Counted from the stretch's first letter, positions 18,001 to 28,596 are shown. The stretch: DNA of 64,000 bases from Bacteroidota bacterium (GCA_019638705.1 JAHBTI010000009.1:1-64000); one strand, 5' to 3'. A program made the numbers and translations. Notes: a model not told the origin generated them from the letters alone.

Positions 18001-20880
18001 ATGAAAAAACACATCAAAACATTTTTAGCCCTTTGCTTTATAGGCAGCGCAATTTTAGTTCAGGCGCAAAACATTACGCTGAACGTAAAAGAGTATAAAT
18101 TAGAAAACGGATTTACCGTTATTCTCAACGAAGACAAAACACAATCAAAAGTGTTTGGCGGCGTGAGCGTGCGAGCGGGAAGTAAAAACGACCCCGCCGA
18201 TGCAACAGGCATGGCGCATTACATGGAACACATGCTGTTTAAAGGCACGGAAACGCTCGGTACAAAAAATTACGAAAAAGAAAAACCGTTTTTGGATTCC
18301 ATTTATTACTACTACGATAAAATGGCGAGCGTTAAAAATGAAAAACAGCGCGCTGCCATTCGCGAACGCATAAATGCAAATTCAGTAGAAGCAGGAAAAT
18401 ACGGTATGCCCAACGACTTTGACAAGCTGCTGAAATCAATCGGTTCAACAGGTGTAAATGCGTTCACAAGCGATGAAATAACGTTTTATCACAACACGTT
18501 TCCGCCGGCACAAGTGGAACGTTGGTTGGATATTTACGCGCACCGTTTTCAAAAGCCCGTGTTTCGTTCATTTCAAAGTGAGTTGGAAGTTGTGTATGAA
18601 GAAAAAAATATGGGTATGGACGATTTCTTTACGCCCTTGTTTGAAAAATGCCTCTCTTTAATTTATAAAAAACACCCTTACGGAACGCAGACTACCATTG
18701 GTACTGTGGAGCATTTAAAAAATCCTTCGCTCACAAAAATGTATCAGTTTTTCAATACTTATTATGTGGCAAACAACATGGCTTTGGTGTTGAGCGGAAA
18801 TTTTGATACGGAAGAAGTGATGCCGATTATTAAAGAAAAATTCGGAAAGTTGAGAACAGGTACTGTGCCCGAATTTCCAAATTACAAAGAAGATGATTTT
18901 AAAGGCAGAGAATTTTACAGGGTGCGTATGAGTCCTGTAAAATTGGGAGTTATGGCGTACCGCAGCGTTCCTGTGGGGCACGCAGACGAAATAACACTGG
19001 AAGTTTTATCGGCTATGTTAAACAACAGTTCGCAAACAGGTTTGATTGACGAACTTTCAACAGACGGAAAATTAATGGGGGCAGGAATGTTCGCCATAAC
19101 AAACAAAGATTATGGTACAAACGTTATTTACTTTATTCCGAAAATTGTAGGTCAATCGCTGAATAACGCGGAAAAACAAGTTTTGGCTTGCATTGAAAAA
19201 ATAAGAAAAGGCGAGTTTGATGAAGCGTTACTGACTGCCATAAAAAATGAATTGCTGCTTGAATACCAAAAAGAATTGGAAAATATTTCCACACGCGCCG
19301 TGGTGTTGGGGCAATTATTTTCTCAGGGGCAAACAAGCGATGTTGTTTTAAGACAAATTTCGGAATTACAAAACGTAAGTAAACAAATGGTTGTAAAGGC
19401 TGCCAACAACTATTTTGCAAACAATTACATGGTATTACATTCAAAAACAGGATTTCCGAAAAAAGAAAAACTGAAAAAACCGGGCTTTAAACCTGTAATT
19501 GCCGACCAAACCGCCGAATCGGAATATGCCGGCTATTTTAAAACCATTGCCGAGAAAAAAGTAACGCCGCGTTTTCTTGATTTTAAAACCGATGTAAGCG
19601 ACCAAACAATTTATGGCAAACACCGTTTGATTTCCGCAAAAAATCCCGAAAACACTATGTTTAGTTTGTATATTTCTTATCAAACCAATGTGCTTGACAA
19701 TGCTGCTTTGGAAGCGGCATTTGGCGCAATGAAGTATGTGGAAACACCAACGCTCAAAAACATTGAGATTAAAAAGAAATTGCAGCAACTCGGCATAACC
19801 GTTAATTATGAAACTTCCGACAACGATGTTACAATTTCATTAAACGGTTTGGAAAATAATTTGGAACAGGCATTGCAAATTCTTCAAACCGTATTAAATG
19901 AAGGGCGTTTTAACGATAAGGTAATTCCTAAAGTAATTGACGAGAAAAAAGCAGACGATAAAGTGAATACAACTTATCCTGATTACAAATCGCAACTGTT
20001 GTATGATTATGTGTTATACGGGGCGAGTTCCCCTGAATTAAATAAAGCAAACGTAAAGGATTTGAAATCTAAAAAGCCGCAAGAGTTATTTGATGTATTT
20101 AAAAAAGCAACGACTTACGAAGCTGAAATAAAATTTGTGGGCAACACATCGCCTGAACAATTAAAACTATGGATTGAAACTTATAACCTCGTTTCAAAAG
20201 AACCTTTAAAGCAAAAAACCGAATTAGTTGATGTGCGCAAAGAAGTGAAAGAAAATTTGGTGTACATGTTGCCCGACAGCAAAGCCCTGCAAACACAGGT
20301 GTCATTGTTGGTTACTTCGCAAGCCGTTGATAACAGCGAAGCATATAAAATGAACGCTTTCAACGATTATTTCGGAAATTCATTTTCGGGTTTGGTGTTG
20401 CAGGAAATCCGCGAATACCGTTCGCTGGCATACAGTGCGTGGGCTGCTTACTTGCGACCAAGTAAAATTGGCGCATTCAGTTATTTAAAAGGAGGCATGA
20501 GCGTTCAAGCCGATAAAACCAACGAAGCCATTGTAGTGTTTGACAGCTTAATAAAATTTATGCCCGCTAAAAAAGAACGCTTGGAATCTATTAAAAGCAA
20601 TTTAATCAATCAGGCATTTTCTTCTTATCCCGGTTTCCGTCAAGTGCCTTTTACTTATTTGGCACAAAGCAAACTTGGCTATACAAAATCGCCTTCGGAA
20701 GAAAATTTGCCAAAATATGAAACGCTTTCGTTTGACGACATTACCGATTTTTATAAAAATCATATTGTCAATCGTCCGATGAACATTACAATCGTTGGCA
20801 ATACAAAACGTTTCAATCTGAAAGATTTGGAAAAATACGGAAAGATTATTCAGGTGAATGAAAAGATGATTAAGAAGTAG
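18001..20880 (+). CDS. M16 family zinc metallopeptidase (pitrilysin/PqqL-like), two-domain
   Basis: 959 residues with a signal peptide (ending VQAQ), so periplasmic or exported. The inverted zinc motif HxxEH is HYMEH (His73, Glu76, His77). A second M16-like domain in the C-terminal half (from ~residue 520) lacks an HxxEH motif, as usual for the non-catalytic half. The family degrades peptides. It probably shares a transcript with the preceding PLP enzyme (4-bp gap), though the functions look unrelated. Confidence 0.88.
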   Translation: MKKHIKTFLALCFIGSAILVQAQNITLNVKEYKLENGFTVILNEDKTQSKVFGGVSVRAGSKNDPADATGMAHYMEHMLFKGTETLGTKNYEKEKPFLDSIYYYYDKMASVKNEKQRAAIRERINANSVEAGKYGMPNDFDKLLKSIGSTGVNAFTSDEITFYHNTFPPAQVERWLDIYAHRFQKPVFRSFQSELEVVYEEKNMGMDDFFTPLFEKCLSLIYKKHPYGTQTTIGTVEHLKNPSLTKMYQFFNTYYVANNMALVLSGNFDTEEVMPIIKEKFGKLRTGTVPEFPNYKEDDFKGREFYRVRMSPVKLGVMAYRSVPVGHADEITLEVLSAMLNNSSQTGLIDELSTDGKLMGAGMFAITNKDYGTNVIYFIPKIVGQSLNNAEKQVLACIEKIRKGEFDEALLTAIKNELLLEYQKELENISTRAVVLGQLFSQGQTSDVVLRQISELQNVSKQMVVKAANNYFANNYMVLHSKTGFPKKEKLKKPGFKPVIADQTAESEYAGYFKTIAEKKVTPRFLDFKTDVSDQTIYGKHRLISAKNPENTMFSLYISYQTNVLDNAALEAAFGAMKYVETPTLKNIEIKKKLQQLGITVNYETSDNDVTISLNGLENNLEQALQILQTVLNEGRFNDKVIPKVIDEKKADDKVNTTYPDYKSQLLYDYVLYGASSPELNKANVKDLKSKKPQELFDVFKKATTYEAEIKFVGNTSPEQLKLWIETYNLVSKEPLKQKTELVDVRKEVKENLVYMLPDSKALQTQVSLLVTSQAVDNSEAYKMNAFNDYFGNSFSGLVLQEIREYRSLAYSAWAAYLRPSKIGAFSYLKGGMSVQADKTNEAIVVFDSLIKFMPAKKERLESIKSNLINQAFSSYPGFRQVPFTYLAQSKLGYTKSPSEENLPKYETLSFDDITDFYKNHIVNRPMNITIVGNTKRFNLKDLEKYGKIIQVNEKMIKK

Positions 20881-20906
20881 AGCCGCGATTAATCGTGGCT
20901 CTACAC

Positions 20907-20942
20907 AAAAAATCCCGATTGAAATTCAATCGGGATTTTTTT
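20907..20942. terminator. Bidirectional terminator between the M16 gene and pnp
   Basis: A perfect stem ATCCCGATTGAA / TTCAATCGGGAT is flanked by A-run and T-run. Just upstream (20875-20902) lies another inverted repeat, GTAGAGCC...GGCTCTAC, that overlaps the stop codon of the M16 gene. Both convergent genes end here. Confidence 0.88.
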
Positions 20943-20943
20943 A

Positions 20944-23103
20944 TTACGCCTCTTTCTTTTCTGTTCTTTCGGCTTTCTCTACAAAACCCTCTGGCTTTGG
21001 CAACAAAGCCTTGCGACTCAGTTTTATTTTTTTGGTTTTAGGGTCATCGCCAACATATTTTACTTCTACTACATCGCCCTCTTTCAACACGCCTTCCAGT
21101 GTTTCCAAGCGTTTCCAGTCATATTCGCTGATATGGAGCAAACCGTCTTTGCCCGGCATAATTTCTACAAATGCACCGTAAGGCATAATGGTTTTTACTT
21201 TTGCTTTATACACATCACCAACTTCAGGAACGGCTACAATGGCTTTCACACGGGCTTTGGCAGCAGTTACATCATTTAAGTTTGTGCCAAAAATTTCAAC
21301 AATACCGTTTTTACCTTCTTCGGTAATGACTATGGTAGTGTTAGTTGCTTTTTGCATTTCCTGAATTACTTTCCCGCCCGGACCGATTACCGCACCGATA
21401 AATTCACCTGCAATAATAATTTTCTCAAAGCGCGGTGCATGAGGTTTGTAATCTTCACGCGGTGTATCAATAGCTTTCAACATTTCGCCCATAATGTGCA
21501 TACGCCCTTGCTTAGCTTGCTCCAAGGCTTTGCCCATTACTTCGTAAGGCAATCCGTTTACTTTCAAATCCATTTGCACGGCGGTAATGCCGTCTTTTGT
21601 ACCACACACTTTAAAGTCCATATCGCCCAAGTGGTCTTCATCGCCTAAGATGTCAGATAAGATAGCGTAATTTCCTTTATCGTCTGTAATCAAGCCCATG
21701 GCAATACCCGCCACAGGTTTTGCGATTTTAACGCCTGCGTCCATTAACGCCAAAGTACCTGCACACACAGTTGCCATTGACGATGAGCCGTTACTTTCCA
21801 AAATATCGCTCACTATACGAATGACATAACCTGTATCAGTAGGCACAACTTTTTTCAATGCGCGCAATGCCAAATTTCCGTGTCCCACTTCGCGGCGACC
21901 GGGTCCGCGATTTGGTTTTGCTTCGCCTGTGCTAAAGCCCGGAAAATTGTAATGCAACAAAAATGATTCTTCACCTTGGTTAAATGCACCGTCAATTCTC
22001 AATTTGTCAAGCGGCGTACCAAGTGTAACGGTTGTTAATGATTGTGTTTCTCCGCGTGTGAAAACTGCACTTCCGTGCGGTGCGGGCAAGTAACCTACTT
22101 CTGCCCAAATCGGGCGAATGTCGGTAGTTTTACGTCCGTCCAAACGCACTTTTTCGTCAACAGCCATACGGCGCACAGCCACATATTCCACTTCGTGATA
22201 ATATTTATTGATGAGTGCCTCTTTTTCTTTTAACTCTTCTTCGCTGAATTGTTTTTTAAATTCTTCCAACGGAGCTTTAAAGTTTTCTTTGCGGTTGGTT
22301 TTGTTCGCGTCTAATTTTTTTGCGGCGGCGTAAACAGCATCGTAAGTTTCTTTCATCACTTTTGCTTTCAAGTCCGCATCGTTGGTTTCGTGATTGTATT
22401 CGCGTTTTGGTTTTAAACCTGCTTTCTCTGCAAACGCCTTGATAGCGTTAATTTGCAGCTTAATTGCTTCGTGTGCAAATTTAATGGCTTCCAACATTTC
22501 GGCTTCGCTGATTTCGCTCATTTCGCCTTCCACCATGGCAATGTCAGAGGCAGAGGCGGCAACAATCATATCAATGGTGCTTTTTTGCAAATCTGATTTG
22601 GTTGGATTAATCACCAATTTACCGTCAATTTTGCCAACGCGCACTTCGCTGATTGGTTCGTTAAACGGAATGTCACTCACGGCAATAGCCGCAGAAGCCG
22701 CCAAACCTACAAGGGCATCGGGCATATTTTCTTTGTCGGAAGAAATAAGCGACAGCATTAATTGTGTGTCTGCATGATAATCGTCAGGGAATTGCGGGCG
22801 CATGGCGCGGTCAACAATACGGCTGATTAAAACTTCGTAATCTGATAATTTTGCTTCACGTTTAAAAAATCCGCCGGGGAAGCGACCTGTAGAGGCGTAT
22901 TTTTCTTGATAATCTACGGTTAAAGGCAAAAAATCAACGCCTTCTTTCGCTTCTTTGTTGCTAACGATAGTAGCTAAAATCATGGTATCACCCAATCTTA
23001 CTACTACTGCGCCATCGGCTTGTTTCGCCAATTTTCCTGTTTCTAATGAAATGATACGACCATCGCCGATATCAAAACTGTGAGTTGTTCCTATTTGTGA
23101 CAT
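20944..23103 (-). CDS. pnp: Polyribonucleotide nucleotidyltransferase (PNPase)
   Basis: 3'-5' phosphorolytic exoribonuclease. The 719 residues hold the full architecture: two RNase PH domains (about 10-140 and 320-545) joined by a helical linker, then a KH domain ([15 protein letters not shown], ~565-580) and an S1 domain ([20 protein letters not shown], ~625-695). Conserved catalytic-region motifs include [13 protein letters not shown]. It lies downstream of rpsO on the same strand, the classical rpsO-pnp order, separated by 287 bp that contain an inverted-repeat element. Confidence 0.96.
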   Translation of the reverse strand: MSQIGTTHSFDIGDGRIISLETGKLAKQADGAVVVRLGDTMILATIVSNKEAKEGVDFLPLTVDYQEKYASTGRFPGGFFKREAKLSDYEVLISRIVDRAMRPQFPDDYHADTQLMLSLISSDKENMPDALVGLAASAAIAVSDIPFNEPISEVRVGKIDGKLVINPTKSDLQKSTIDMIVAASASDIAMVEGEMSEISEAEMLEAIKFAHEAIKLQINAIKAFAEKAGLKPKREYNHETNDADLKAKVMKETYDAVYAAAKKLDANKTNRKENFKAPLEEFKKQFSEEELKEKEALINKYYHEVEYVAVRRMAVDEKVRLDGRKTTDIRPIWAEVGYLPAPHGSAVFTRGETQSLTTVTLGTPLDKLRIDGAFNQGEESFLLHYNFPGFSTGEAKPNRGPGRREVGHGNLALRALKKVVPTDTGYVIRIVSDILESNGSSSMATVCAGTLALMDAGVKIAKPVAGIAMGLITDDKGNYAILSDILGDEDHLGDMDFKVCGTKDGITAVQMDLKVNGLPYEVMGKALEQAKQGRMHIMGEMLKAIDTPREDYKPHAPRFEKIIIAGEFIGAVIGPGGKVIQEMQKATNTTIVITEEGKNGIVEIFGTNLNDVTAAKARVKAIVAVPEVGDVYKAKVKTIMPYGAFVEIMPGKDGLLHISEYDWKRLETLEGVLKEGDVVEVKYVGDDPKTKKIKLSRKALLPKPEGFVEKAERTEKKEA

Positions 23104-23168
23104 ATTTGTTTGTTTTGTGTTCCGCCCTTTGCGGAACTGTTTATATTGTTTGATTAATTTCTTTTTTT

Positions 23169-23297
23169 ACCACATAGATACATAGAATTAAAGTTTCACG
23201 TTGTTTGCTAAAGTTCACAGAGTGTCGCCTCAGGCGACTAACTATGTAATTTTATTTTGTGTATTTCAACACTATGCAAACTATGTTTCTATGTGGT
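23169..23297. repeat. Dispersed inverted-repeat element, family A, copy 1
   Basis: Arm ACCACATAGATACATAG (23169-23185) pairs with 23281-23297 with one mismatch. Inside lies a GTCGCC-TCA-GGCGAC hairpin (23224-23238). A related element stands at 29990-30083. It occupies most of the rpsO-pnp gap; no gene is seen in 23104-23390. Confidence 0.7.
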
Positions 23298-23390
23298 TTT
23301 ATTTTTTTAACGAAAAAGGCAACCCGAAATGCCGAATTGCCCCTTTCATAAAATTTTGCTTTCCTTATTCTTGGAAAACCGTACCCGAAA

Positions 23391-23660
23391 TTATTTACGG
23401 ATATCCAGTGTTTTAATGATAGCACGGTAGCGCATCAAATCGGTTCTTTTCAGATAGTCCAATAAGGCGCGGCGTTTACCTACCAAGTTTAACAAAGCAC
23501 GTTGTGTGCCGAAATCTTTTTTGTTGCTTTTCAAATGTTCAGTCAAATGGTCAATGCGCAAAGTGAACAATGCTATTTGCGATTCAGAGCTGCCGGTATT
23601 TTTATCGGAGCCGCCATGTTTTTTGAAAATGTCTTTTTTTACTTTTGATGTCAAATACAT
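23391..23660 (-). CDS. rpsO: 30S ribosomal protein S15
   Basis: 89 residues, full length. Binds 16S rRNA in the central domain. Family motifs: DTGSSESQIALFTLRI-like stretch (here NTGSSESQIALFTLRI), LTEHLK.NKKD and RRALLDYLKR. Upstream of pnp on the same strand. Confidence 0.96.
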   Translation of the reverse strand: MYLTSKVKKDIFKKHGGSDKNTGSSESQIALFTLRIDHLTEHLKSNKKDFGTQRALLNLVGKRRALLDYLKRTDLMRYRAIIKTLDIRK

Positions 23661-23688
23661 TTTATTCTTATTTCTTTAAATTGAGGCG

Positions 23689-23719
23689 CAAATATAGGTT
23701 TTTTAAAGTAATCGGCAAA
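23689..23719 (-). promoter_or_regulatory. Promoter of rpsO
   Basis: On the - strand TTTG (23719-23716), 19-bp spacer, then TATATTTG (23696-23689): an exact fit to the Bacteroidota consensus. The start codon of rpsO is 28 bp downstream. Confidence 0.75.
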
Positions 23720-23761
23720 CAAATTATTTTGAGTTTTTTAAATCCTAAAATCACAAACAAA

Positions 23762-23794
23762 AAGCCCCGTGAAATTACTCACGGGGCTGTAAAA
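23762..23794 (-). terminator. Intrinsic terminator of the TPR lipoprotein gene
   Basis: On the - strand AGCCCCGTGA / TCACGGGGCT with a 7-nt loop is followed by a T-run (AAAAAG on the + strand). Confidence 0.75.
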
Positions 23795-23813
23795 TTTATT
23801 TAATCCTGATTTT

Positions 23814-25565
23814 TTAATTCAACAAACTTGTAAAGTTGCTGTCAGAACGCATTTTCACAAATTCAATGTCGTCTTTTGCGTAAGTTTTGTATGCATTGTC
23901 TTTTTCAATAGCTGCTTTTAAGCTGTTGATTGCTTCGCTGCTGTTACCCTGACGGGCAAAAACAACAGCTTTTAAATACGCTGCATAAGCGGCATCTTTT
24001 TCATCACTTGCTTCCAAGGTAGTTTTTGCCGAACCTGCATCGCCACTCAATAATTGCGCTAAGGCTTTGTTGTGAGTTTTGTAGCTGCCTAAGTTTTGCA
24101 CCGCATCGCCGTATTTACCGTTGCGAATATCCAAAATACCGGTATTGTAGTTTGATTCTTCCGACCCTGCTTTTTTGTACAATTCGGCAGCAGCAGCACG
24201 GTTACCATTTTGAATTTCCAAAATACCCATGTTGTTTGAAATGGCAGGTTGCTCTTTGCCGTTTGCTTCGGCACGTTTAAATGCTTCTGCGGCTTCTGAA
24301 ACTTTGTTTTGAGCTAATAAAGCGCAACCCAAGTTGTTTGAAGTCCTCCAGTCATCACCGTATTTTTTCTCTGCCGACTGATAAATTTGAACCTGAGTGT
24401 TTACATCGTTGGTTAAAGTACCTGCATACAAAATTTCTTCTACCGAAAGGCTGTCAGGATATGAAAGAGCCAATCTTGAAACTTGCTCATCAGTACGAGG
24501 TTTTTTAGTGGCATTTAAAGTAATTTCCGAACGGCGTAATTTCGGTAATACTTTGTCAGCTAACTCCACATACGTTTTAGAAAGATTTTTAATTTCTTTA
24601 CGGCGTTGGTCGGCATCAGAGTACATCGTCAATACGCGCAAAATAAGGTCTTTGTCAGCCATAGTAGATTGCTCCATAGCTTTTTTAAACCCTTCCCAGT
24701 CTTCGCGAGTGGTAGCCACCACAAACTGCTCTTTGGTTTTACCGAATGTAATTTTTTTGTCTTTATTTTTTTGGAATTCACTCATTAAAGCAGCCGATGC
24801 TGATTTAGCACGGTCTTTAGCCAAGTTTTCGTTTTTGTCGGTTTCACCGTCGGGCGAGGCGTAAGCAGAAACACTGATGCCTTTAAACTCGTAATCGGGA
24901 TTAGCCAAATTTTTAGAAACGAAATCTTTAAACGCTTTGGTTTCTCCGGAAGTCATTTCCGCAGGGCGAACATTGGATTGATTAATAAGATAATAAATGC
25001 GTGTTGAAACATTGGCATTTTCACCTGAACCTACACCGCCTTTATTGTTAAAGGTTGATTTGCCTAACATTGGTTTCTCATCGCTGCGAACCAACAAAGC
25101 TGTTGCTTGTGTACCGTCTGCCAAAGTAACAGGGTCAAATGACTTTGACTTGCTTTTCATTTGAGCCACAGCACGCAACTCAACTCTGGAATTGCGCATA
25201 CCGTTTTCAAACGGAAATTTTTCAGAGGCATAATTTAAAGAACCGCCGTCGTAAGGAATTTTTTGACCGCTGCCGGTTGCTTTTTCACCCACTAAGGTTA
25301 CAGGTTTCAGGGCTTTTTCGCCACCGCCTGCATTTACCAATACAGGAGTAATGGTAAGTATTGCTTTTTTAGCAAATAATTTTGGACCAAATTTGGCAGC
25401 CACATTAAACTGCACGCTGTCGCCAATCATTTCAAGCGGATTAGGCGTTACAGTATATTGGATTTCTTTTTGTTTTTTTGCCATTTTACCAAGACCGTCG
25501 CAGTTTGTTAATACTAAAGCTGCCGAAACGCTGATACCAATGGTGCATAATAATTTTGAATTCAT
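23814..25565 (-). CDS. TPR-repeat lipoprotein with OmpA-like region
   Basis: 583 residues from the ATG at 25565; an earlier in-frame codon would add a hydrophilic extension before the signal peptide. The lipobox LTNCDG sits at about residues 20-24, so the protein is a lipoprotein. Residues ~190-300 (RPAEMTSGETKAFKDF, ISVSAYASPDGETDKNENLAKDRA) resemble an OmpA-like peptidoglycan-binding fold. The C-terminal third contains tetratricopeptide repeats (NNLGCALLAQNKVSEAAEAFKRA and similar). Similar proteins are conserved in Bacteroidota, with unknown function in the envelope. Confidence 0.75.
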   Translation of the reverse strand: MNSKLLCTIGISVSAALVLTNCDGLGKMAKKQKEIQYTVTPNPLEMIGDSVQFNVAAKFGPKLFAKKAILTITPVLVNAGGGEKALKPVTLVGEKATGSGQKIPYDGGSLNYASEKFPFENGMRNSRVELRAVAQMKSKSKSFDPVTLADGTQATALLVRSDEKPMLGKSTFNNKGGVGSGENANVSTRIYYLINQSNVRPAEMTSGETKAFKDFVSKNLANPDYEFKGISVSAYASPDGETDKNENLAKDRAKSASAALMSEFQKNKDKKITFGKTKEQFVVATTREDWEGFKKAMEQSTMADKDLILRVLTMYSDADQRRKEIKNLSKTYVELADKVLPKLRRSEITLNATKKPRTDEQVSRLALSYPDSLSVEEILYAGTLTNDVNTQVQIYQSAEKKYGDDWRTSNNLGCALLAQNKVSEAAEAFKRAEANGKEQPAISNNMGILEIQNGNRAAAAELYKKAGSEESNYNTGILDIRNGKYGDAVQNLGSYKTHNKALAQLLSGDAGSAKTTLEASDEKDAAYAAYLKAVVFARQGNSSEAINSLKAAIEKDNAYKTYAKDDIEFVKMRSDSNFTSLLN

Positions 25566-25592
25566 AATTTGAATTGTTTTGTAGTATGGTCG

Positions 25593-25600
25593 CAAAAGTA
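25593..25600 (-). promoter_or_regulatory. -7 box of the TPR lipoprotein gene
   Basis: TACTTTTG on the - strand (25600-25593) fits TAnnTTTG and lies 27 bp before the chosen ATG. A TTTG at -33 is not evident. Confidence 0.45.
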
Positions 25601-25753
25601 ATAATTATATTCAGTTTAAAAATGTTTTTTTACATAAATCTTAAAATCATAGACAGAAGATATATTTTGTAACCCCATAAACGCCACAGAATTGTTGAAT
25701 TATTCCACAAGCATACCTTTTTCTTCAAAGAAATTTTAAATTTGCGCTCTCGT

Positions 25754-26668
25754 TTGGAAACTACTACGCTCCATATTTCAGATACACAGGCACAGGACAA
25801 AGAAATTACTTATTCAAAACTTTCGGGCTTTTTAAAACTTACCAAGTTCCGTTTAGGCTCATTGGTGGTGTTTTCGGCGGTTATTACCTATATTACCGTT
25901 GCCGAAACCGTACACTTGGCACAGGTGTTGGTTTTGGCTTTTGGCGGATTTTTGGTAACATCGGCAGCCAACGGTTTTAATCAAATTATTGAAAAAGATT
26001 TGGACAAGCTGATGAACAGAACTAAACTGCGCCCCATGCCTTTGGAAATTTTATCGGTAAACGAAGCCTTAATTTTCTGTACGGCGGCGGGCATTGGCGG
26101 CACGGTGCTTTTGGGGGTTTATACCAATTATTTATGCGGTATTTTAGGTTTTGTTTCTATTATTTTATACGCCCTGGTATATACGCCGCTAAAACGTGTT
26201 ACGCCTTTTTCGGTTTTTGTAGGCGCGTTTCCGGGTGCATTACCCACCCTGATTGGCGGTGTGGCAGCAACCAACGGTTTCGGGGAAATTACTTTTTTTA
26301 CGTTTCTTTTATTTATCATACAATTTGTGTGGCAGTTTCCGCACTTTTGGGCATTGGCTTGGTTTAATAACGATGATTACGCCAAAGCAGGATTTCATTT
26401 GTTGCCCTCAAAAGGCGGAAAAGACGATTTTTCTAAATTTCAGATTTTAGTATATTCTGTGTTTTTGCTTTGCGTGAGCATTTTGCCTTTTGTCTTTCAA
26501 TTTGTAGGTTTAATCAGCACTTTAGCTTGCGTATTGTGCGGATTAGCCCTCTTGTTGCAAGCATACAACTTTTACCGCTTACCAACGGACGAACAAGCCA
26601 AAAAATTATTTTTTGTTGCGCTGGTGTATTTGCCCGTGGTGCAAGTAGCATTAATGACAAAACTATAA
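25754..26668 (+). CDS. ctaB: Protoheme IX farnesyltransferase (heme O synthase)
   Basis: UbiA-type integral membrane prenyltransferase that attaches farnesyl to heme b for cytochrome oxidase. About nine membrane segments. The first Asp-rich prenyl-diphosphate motif is present as NGFNQIIEKDLDKLMNRTKLRP and the second region as the loop FNNDDYAKAGFHLLPS. No ATG precedes the first helix. In-frame TTG codons occur at 25742 and 25754. The first is part of a TAAATTTG box that may be the -7 element, so the second is chosen with doubt. It heads the oxidase cluster; the next gene starts 2 bp after its stop. Confidence 0.85.
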   Translation: METTTLHISDTQAQDKEITYSKLSGFLKLTKFRLGSLVVFSAVITYITVAETVHLAQVLVLAFGGFLVTSAANGFNQIIEKDLDKLMNRTKLRPMPLEILSVNEALIFCTAAGIGGTVLLGVYTNYLCGILGFVSIILYALVYTPLKRVTPFSVFVGAFPGALPTLIGGVAATNGFGEITFFTFLLFIIQFVWQFPHFWALAWFNNDDYAKAGFHLLPSKGGKDDFSKFQILVYSVFLLCVSILPFVFQFVGLISTLACVLCGLALLLQAYNFYRLPTDEQAKKLFFVALVYLPVVQVALMTKL

Positions 26669-26670
26669 AC

Positions 26671-27273
26671 ATGGAAACTAAAAAAACAAAAAAAGTAAAT
26701 CCGCACAGGGCTGAAATAAAAGTCGCACGGCGCAAAACCGCCAAACCTTTGTTGTACATTGGCATTGTGAGCATTATTATGTTGTTTGCCGGCTTAATAA
26801 GTGCCTATGTGGTGCGTGCCGACAACGGAAACTGGAAAGTGTTCAGCTTGCCGAGCATTACCATTATGAGCACGGCAATTATTATTACGAGCAGCATTAC
26901 CATGTTTTTGGCACAAAACGCCGTTAAAAAAGATAATTTAAAACTCACGGCTTGGGCTTTATTTTTAACTCTGGCTTTGGGCATCGCCTTTTTTATCACA
27001 CAAATTGAGGCGTGGAAGCAACTCACCGCAGAAGGCATTTATTTTATAGGAAAATTCAGCAACGCCTCGGGTTCATTTTTATATCTAATTGCTTTGTTGC
27101 ATTTAGCGCACATGGCAGGCGGTTTGCTTGCCTTAATGGTATCATTAACAAAAGCATTGTTGAAAAAATATTCTTCGGCAGATTATTTAGGGATTGAACT
27201 CACAGCCGTTTATTGGCACTTTCTTGATTTACTGTGGGTGTTTTTGTTTTTGTTTTTATATTTTTATCGTTAA
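26671..27273 (+). CDS. Cytochrome c oxidase subunit III-type protein (first copy)
   Basis: 200 residues with five membrane segments and the subunit III C-terminal signature VYWHFLDLLWVFLF. The ATG at 26671 is chosen because it lies 2 bp after ctaB; the basic N-terminus METKKTKKVNPHRAEIKVARRK precedes the first helix. In Bacteroidota ctaB is commonly followed by two subunit III-like genes, of which this is the shorter. Confidence 0.85.
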   Translation: METKKTKKVNPHRAEIKVARRKTAKPLLYIGIVSIIMLFAGLISAYVVRADNGNWKVFSLPSITIMSTAIIITSSITMFLAQNAVKKDNLKLTAWALFLTLALGIAFFITQIEAWKQLTAEGIYFIGKFSNASGSFLYLIALLHLAHMAGGLLALMVSLTKALLKKYSSADYLGIELTAVYWHFLDLLWVFLFLFLYFYR

Positions 27274-27309
27274 TATTGCACCCGTATTTTTTAACTAAAT
27301 TTTCATTTT

Positions 27310-28056
27310 ATGGCTCATACAGCAGAAATTGATTCAACAGACGCTTGGGGTGGCGCAAAATCGCCTTTCAAAATTAGCTACGGAAAAATGTTCATGTGGT
27401 TTTTCCTTGTTTCCGATGCTTTAACCTTTGGCGGATTATTAGTGTCTTACGGTTTCATTCGCCACAAATACGCCGAGGTGTGGCCTAAAGCCGAACACGT
27501 TTTTACACACTTTCCGTTTATTGAAGGGCATTTGCCTTTGGCTTATGTGGGTTTGATGACCTTTATCCTCATCATGTCGTCAGTTACCATGGTGTTGGCG
27601 GTGGAAGCCGGTCATCGCATGAATAAGCGCGGGGTTATTATTTGGATGTTTTGGACAATTATCGGCGGTTTGGCGTTTGTAGGCTCACAGGCTTGGGAGT
27701 GGTATCACTTTATTGTAGGCACTCACGAAGGTGGTCCTACCGGCATTGGAGGTGCTTGGCGCAACGTGTGGGACCCTGCAACAGGAGCTTATGTAAAACA
27801 AATTTTCCATGGAGCTAATATGGTTACAAACGAATACGGCGTGCCGCAATTTGCCAATTACTTCTTCTTTATTACGGGCTTTCACGGCACGCACGTTTTT
27901 AGCGGTGTGGTTATTAACTTCATTATTTTCTTAAACGTGCTAAAAGGTACTTACGAAAAACGCGGACACTACGAAATGGTGGAAAAAGTTGGCTTGTACT
28001 GGCACTTTGTGGACTTGGTTTGGGTGTTTGTATTTACATTCTTCTACCTGTTGTAA
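27310..28056 (+). CDS. Cytochrome c oxidase subunit III (second copy)
   Basis: 248 residues, heme-copper oxidase subunit III family: seven predicted membrane segments, FYFL-type signature FITGFHGTHVFSGVV and the C-terminal LYWHFVDLVWVFVFTFF. Between the subunit III-like gene above and subunit IV below, in one apparent operon (36- and 48-bp gaps). Assembly into a caa3-type terminal oxidase is inferred; subunits I and II are not in the window. Confidence 0.9.
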   Translation: MAHTAEIDSTDAWGGAKSPFKISYGKMFMWFFLVSDALTFGGLLVSYGFIRHKYAEVWPKAEHVFTHFPFIEGHLPLAYVGLMTFILIMSSVTMVLAVEAGHRMNKRGVIIWMFWTIIGGLAFVGSQAWEWYHFIVGTHEGGPTGIGGAWRNVWDPATGAYVKQIFHGANMVTNEYGVPQFANYFFFITGFHGTHVFSGVVINFIIFLNVLKGTYEKRGHYEMVEKVGLYWHFVDLVWVFVFTFFYLL

Positions 28057-28104
28057 AAAAAATTAAAATTCAAAAAATTATAAACTTTAAAAAGAAAAAT
28101 TATT

Positions 28105-28572
28105 ATGTCAGATTTTCACGATAATTACCCTGAGTACGAAAAAATGAGCAACCATGATGAGGCTTACGGAAAAAAAGCGCGCCGTACCTTGTGGAATGTG
28201 TTTTGGGTGATGCTTTTCATCACTATTTTTGAATTAATCATCGGTTCTATGGCACCAGACCGCGGTTGGTCGGGTACTTTGTGGTTAAAAGTATTGTTTA
28301 TAGGTTTAACCATAGCCAAAGCCGCAGCCATTGTAATATGGTTTATGCACTTGGGGCACGAGGTAAAATTCTTTAAGTACATTATTCTTGTACCCTATAC
28401 CGTGTTTATAGTTTATACCATTTTCATTGTATTGGAAGAAGGTACTTATTCGGGTGGCGAAGGCAGATACGCTAAAGTTGACCAGATTTTTATTGAGCAG
28501 CAGGAAGCCCTGAAAAACGCTCATCATGCTGACCACGATGCGTCAGGTGAAGCGCACGGCGAACACCACTAA
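28105..28572 (+). CDS. Cytochrome c oxidase subunit IV-type protein
   Basis: 155 residues. Three membrane segments (~33-52, 63-85, 92-113) match the bacterial cytochrome C oxidase subunit IV/caa3 subunit family (KAAAIVIWFMHLGHEVKFFKY). The tail is His- and Glu-rich (AHHADHDASGEAHGEHH). Last gene of the ctaB cluster, followed by a terminator. Confidence 0.85.
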   Translation: MSDFHDNYPEYEKMSNHDEAYGKKARRTLWNVFWVMLFITIFELIIGSMAPDRGWSGTLWLKVLFIGLTIAKAAAIVIWFMHLGHEVKFFKYIILVPYTVFIVYTIFIVLEEGTYSGGEGRYAKVDQIFIEQQEALKNAHHADHDASGEAHGEHH

Positions 28573-28596
28573 AGTTTTATTTTGATGAATAACTAC

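Noticed and set aside
26470-26670. Extended N-terminus for the first subunit III-like protein overlapping ctaB
   Set aside because: The extension is the out-of-frame shadow of ctaB. The ATG 2 bp after the ctaB stop gives a normal subunit III start.
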